Part shown: in pieces, positions 63,382 through 64,000 of the stretch
Numbering within the stretch: the first letter of the stretch is position 1
Layout of the letters: each line of letters opens with the position of its first letter
Origin: BJGV01 sp964196335
GTDB taxonomy: Bacteria; Pseudomonadota; Gammaproteobacteria; Burkholderiales; Nitrosomonadaceae
DNA length: 64,000 nt
NCBI GenBank assembly: GCA_965238155.1
Contig: OZ250175.1
Span: 1,922,001 to 1,986,000, forward strand
Direction: 5' to 3'
The notes under the pieces: generated by a model
Told to the model about the DNA's origin: nothing
Database searches by the model: none
Seen by the model: the letters and a program-made list of their open reading frames with translations, nothing else
Translations under genes and position numbers: made by a program

Positions 63382-63413
63382 GAATGTCCGCTTTTGGCAC
63401 AAAGCGGACATTC
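63382..63413 (+). repeat. Dispersed palindrome, consensus copy
   Basis: GAATGTCCGCTTT, loop TGGCAC, AAAGCGGACATTC: a perfect 13-bp stem. Confidence 0.92.
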
Positions 63414-63568
63414 AAACATTAATAAAAACCCCGGCACTAAGCCGAGGTTAATCTCTACTCTAGTTATAAAGCTCTTCATATTCTATTTCTGAAATTACTT
63501 ACATAATTATTGAAACATGTATATAGTTTCTTGTTTAAGACTAATATATTGCAAATAATAATTCTGTA

Positions 63569-63898
63569 ATGATTCTAAGAAATAGCTTATATCTGGTTCT
63601 TGCGTTAACGCTAATAATAGTACCGGTTTCACAGGCGGCACATGCACTAACGCACATTACGGACGTTGCTACAATCAATTTGGTCCAAGTCGACAACGAC
63701 CACGATCAAGATGAAACTGATATAGATAAAATTTGCCCCGATTGTCTTGCTCTAACGACATTCAGCGATATTTCTTCCATATTGGTTTTTTCATTCCACG
63801 TTCAGGGCACTCAGCAACAACTGTCATTCTTAACACTCAGGTATATTCCGCAAGACTTCTCTTCATATTATCACTCACGAGCTCCCCCACTAGCGTAG
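63569..63898 (+). CDS. DUF2946-like exported protein
   Basis: A 109-residue protein with a signal peptide (MILRNSLYLVLALTLIIVPV, cleavage near SQA). The mature part has a His/Asp-rich stretch (VDNDHDQDETD), then KICPDCLALTTFSD and a C-terminal YYHSRAPPLA. The CPDCLAL motif and the Tyr-x2-Arg-Ala-Pro-Pro ending are typical of DUF2946-type small proteins linked to copper or cobalt homeostasis. It is near, but not in, the cus operon; metal binding is inferred. Confidence 0.7.
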   Translation: MILRNSLYLVLALTLIIVPVSQAAHALTHITDVATINLVQVDNDHDQDETDIDKICPDCLALTTFSDISSILVFSFHVQGTQQQLSFLTLRYIPQDFSSYYHSRAPPLA

Positions 63899-64000
63899 TT
63901 CTCCCACGTTTCTACTAGTTTTATTAGCCTGATGCGTCTTCGGCACATTGGGGATTTCTCCTTTTCATTGCTTATACCTTATGCAGTGAATGAATTAGGA

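Noticed and set aside
12142..63413. CRISPR repeats
   Set aside because: The 32-bp palindromes are single, kilobases apart and without regular spacers or cas genes.
63294..63479. A 61-codon minus-strand ORF
   Set aside because: Its middle (ECPLCAKSGHSQ) is the translated palindrome at 63382; there is no ribosome site.

Overview
The window is AT-rich proteobacterial chromosome (upper-30s percent GC by eye) of gammaproteobacterial or betaproteobacterial type. Evidence: a murA-hisG-hisD cluster with the short, HisZ-dependent form of HisG, an FNR-type [4Fe-4S] regulator, TonB-dependent uptake, a CusCBA-type metal efflux operon, a Do-family periplasmic protease and a bacterial-type PEP carboxylase. 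I cannot assign a genus. Coding density is low for a free-living bacterium: there are many intergenic gaps of 300-700 bp, and many genes are small or broken.

Layout. 0-3 kb: end of murA, then hisG and hisD, overlapping. 3-9.3 kb: a frameshifted EamA transporter with a His-rich tail, a Sel1-repeat secreted protein, a TonB receptor with Fur-like sites, and small secreted or soluble proteins. 9.3-22 kb: an Rrf2 regulator split by a stop codon, then two inverted, 374/375-identical CBS-domain genes at 10.0 and 21.4 kb. Between them lie a fatty-acid desaturase, tRNA-Arg(ACG), fnr, an ABM monooxygenase, DUF6607 and DUF2934 proteins, and broken FemAB-like and UspA genes. 22-28.5 kb: a J-domain protein, ppc and a large MscS-type channel. 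29-45 kb: small accessory genes including a YcxB-like protein, a truncated pilin-like peptide, a broken dual-specificity phosphatase, an FAD monooxygenase, DUF4105, a GGDEF-EAL protein, a HEPN-like protein, rhodanese, DUF4197, bestrophin, TetR, a MerT-like protein lacking its Cys pair, and a frameshifted HxlR. 45-50 kb: a two-gene operon for a linalool dehydratase/isomerase-like enzyme, and a GC-richer zinc-type alcohol dehydrogenase that looks acquired. 50-60 kb: an HtrA/DegP protease, a minimal tyrosine recombinase, and cusCBA with flanking Cys-rich genes. 60-64 kb: SDR, DUF190, DUF4202, a 24-aa membrane peptide, a UspA remnant and a DUF2946-like protein.

Three themes cut across these regions. 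First, a dispersed 32-bp palindrome (13-nt arms, TGGCAC loop) occurs at least 14 times in good form, always between genes; its arms change in compensatory fashion, and all but one of the copies from 44.7 kb onward share one orientation. Second, at least eight genes are broken by single-base indels (often in G/C runs) or in-frame stops, while large housekeeping genes are intact; this is either real gene decay or residual homopolymer sequence error. Third, there are duplicated or structured elements: the inverted CBS pair, a ~140-bp element repeated upstream of two minus-strand genes, a paralogous pair of coiled-coil proteins 29 kb apart, and a hairpin that would hide a ribosome binding site. 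I found no rRNA, CRISPR array or complete transposon.
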